Source of the DNA: an uncultured Oscillospiraceae bacterium
GTDB taxonomy: Bacteria > Bacillota_A > Clostridia > Oscillospirales > Oscillospiraceae
Reading direction: 5' to 3'
DNA: 13,993 nt
Assembly (NCBI GenBank): GCA_934561335.1
Contig: CAKTGD010000025.1
Span: 1 to 13,993 of the forward strand
Under the pieces are notes generated by a model. That model did not search any database. It had not been told where the DNA came from and saw only the letters and a list, made by a program, of their open reading frames with translations. A program made the translations under genes and the position numbers. Shown here in pieces: positions 13,605-13,993 of the stretch. How positions within the stretch are numbered: position 1 is the first letter of the stretch; each line of letters begins with the position of its first letter.

Positions 13605-13667
13605 GCAAGCTGCGGTTGCATTTTTGTTTCCGGGGAGAATCCGCCGCAATTTGAAGTTTACAGCATC

Positions 13668-13697
13668 AGTATAGCATATCTGCCGCCTGCTTGGCAA
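13668..13697 (-). promoter_or_regulatory. Candidate distal promoter for the zinc-ribbon genes
   Basis: On the - strand TTGCCA (13697-13692), an 18-base spacer and TATACT (13673-13668) preceded by TGC (an extended -10) form a good match. It lies just downstream of the rplQ terminator, making the zinc-ribbon genes a unit separate from the ribosomal operon. Confidence 0.6.
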
Positions 13698-13720
13698 CGG
13701 TGGGATTATTTGTCAAAACG

Positions 13721-13768
13721 AAAAAAGCCCTTTGCTACGGCGGCTGAGCCATAGCAAAGGGCTTTTTT
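13721..13768 (-). terminator. Rho-independent terminator after rplQ
   Basis: A long perfect stem of 17 bp (13721-13737 with 13752-13768, including GCCCTTTGCTA) encloses a small loop and ends in a six-base T-run on the - strand. It begins 9 bases after the rplQ stop and ends the ribosomal protein operon. It is symmetric enough to work in both directions. Confidence 0.93.
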
Positions 13769-13777
13769 GAGATGTGA

Positions 13778-13993
13778 TTACTTCACCAGCTCGATGATAG
13801 CGGTTTCGGCAGCATCGCCGCGGCGAATGCCGGTGCGGATGATGCGGGTGTAGCCGCCGTTGCGCTCGGCGTATTCAGGAGCAATTTCCTTGAACAGCTT
13901 GTTGGCAACATCTTCTCTGGTGATGAAGCTCAGTGCCTGACGATAGGCAGCCAGATCACCCTTCTTGCCCAGGGTAATCATCTTTTCAGCCAT
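13778..13993 (-). CDS. rplQ: 50S ribosomal protein L17, C-terminal part (5' truncated)
   Basis: L17 is a large-subunit ribosomal protein. The visible 71 residues ([13 protein letters not shown] ... [46 protein letters not shown]) are its conserved C-terminal two thirds. The ATG at the window edge encodes an internal methionine: in the family about 40 residues precede it (the usual start is near MPGTRKLGR), so the gene continues past 13993. It is normally the last gene of the rpoA-rplQ operon, which agrees with the strong terminator after it. Confidence 0.97.
   Translation of the reverse strand: MAEKMITLGKKGDLAAYRQALSFITREDVANKLFKEIAPEYAERNGGYTRIIRTGIRRGDAAETAIIELVK

Noticed and set aside
11869..13674. 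A 601-codon open frame on the + strand, antisense to the deacetylase and both zinc-ribbon genes
   Set aside because: It runs opposite three genes with clear motifs and ribosome binding sites, has no ribosome binding site of its own that I can see, and its translation is low-complexity His/Leu/Arg-rich text typical of GC-rich shadow frames.
13711..13716. A perfect TTGACA on the - strand after the rplQ terminator
   Set aside because: No acceptable -10 lies 16-18 bases downstream. The TTGCCA/TATACT pair slightly further on is a better promoter.

Overview
The window looks like a chromosomal piece of a moderately GC-rich Clostridia-type Firmicute; I infer the Oscillospiraceae neighbourhood only loosely. 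Supporting signs are strong AGGAGG-type ribosome binding sites, lipoprotein solute-binding proteins, the PyrK/PyrD-1B pair, a LexA with a Bacillus-like GAAC-N4-GTT(C) box, and hairpin terminators between most transcription units. I see no phage, insertion sequence, CRISPR array, tRNA or rRNA. Most genes are housekeeping and intact; both window ends cut genes (secA on the left, rplQ on the right).

Left part (1-3396, + strand): the 3' end of secA; a 260-base gene-free spacer packed with inverted repeats; pgeF (peptidoglycan-editing/laccase-domain protein); and, four bases after it, a family 5 oligopeptide-type solute-binding lipoprotein with no permease or ATPase beside it. A strong terminator closes this unit.

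Middle part (3412-9887, - strand): read in transcription order, livK-livH-livM-livG-livF encode a complete branched-chain amino acid type ABC importer. After a terminator-like hairpin come pyrK-pyrD, the two subunits of the NAD-linked dihydroorotate dehydrogenase. A hairpin separates livK from livH, a common layout for raising binding-protein output over the membrane parts. The liv genes are preceded by an AT-rich spacer of about 430 bases holding a candidate promoter, several dyads and a GC-rich islet in the leader.

Right part (10312-13993): lexA (-) and secG (+) diverge from a shared control region. The lexA promoter carries a LexA box overlapping its -35 hexamer, so autoregulation is expected. 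secG converges on a NodB-type polysaccharide deacetylase gene (-), with a bidirectional terminator between them. Upstream of the deacetylase lie two tandem paralogous genes for unrecognised zinc-ribbon membrane proteins, which share about 65 N-terminal residues but have unrelated C-terminal parts. They start from candidate promoters just downstream of the rplQ terminator.

The least explained items are the paralogous zinc-ribbon membrane pair next to a cell-wall-type deacetylase, the palindrome-dense leader before pgeF, and the repeated-arm hairpins between livF and pyrK. I found no clear evidence of a wholly new multi-gene system.
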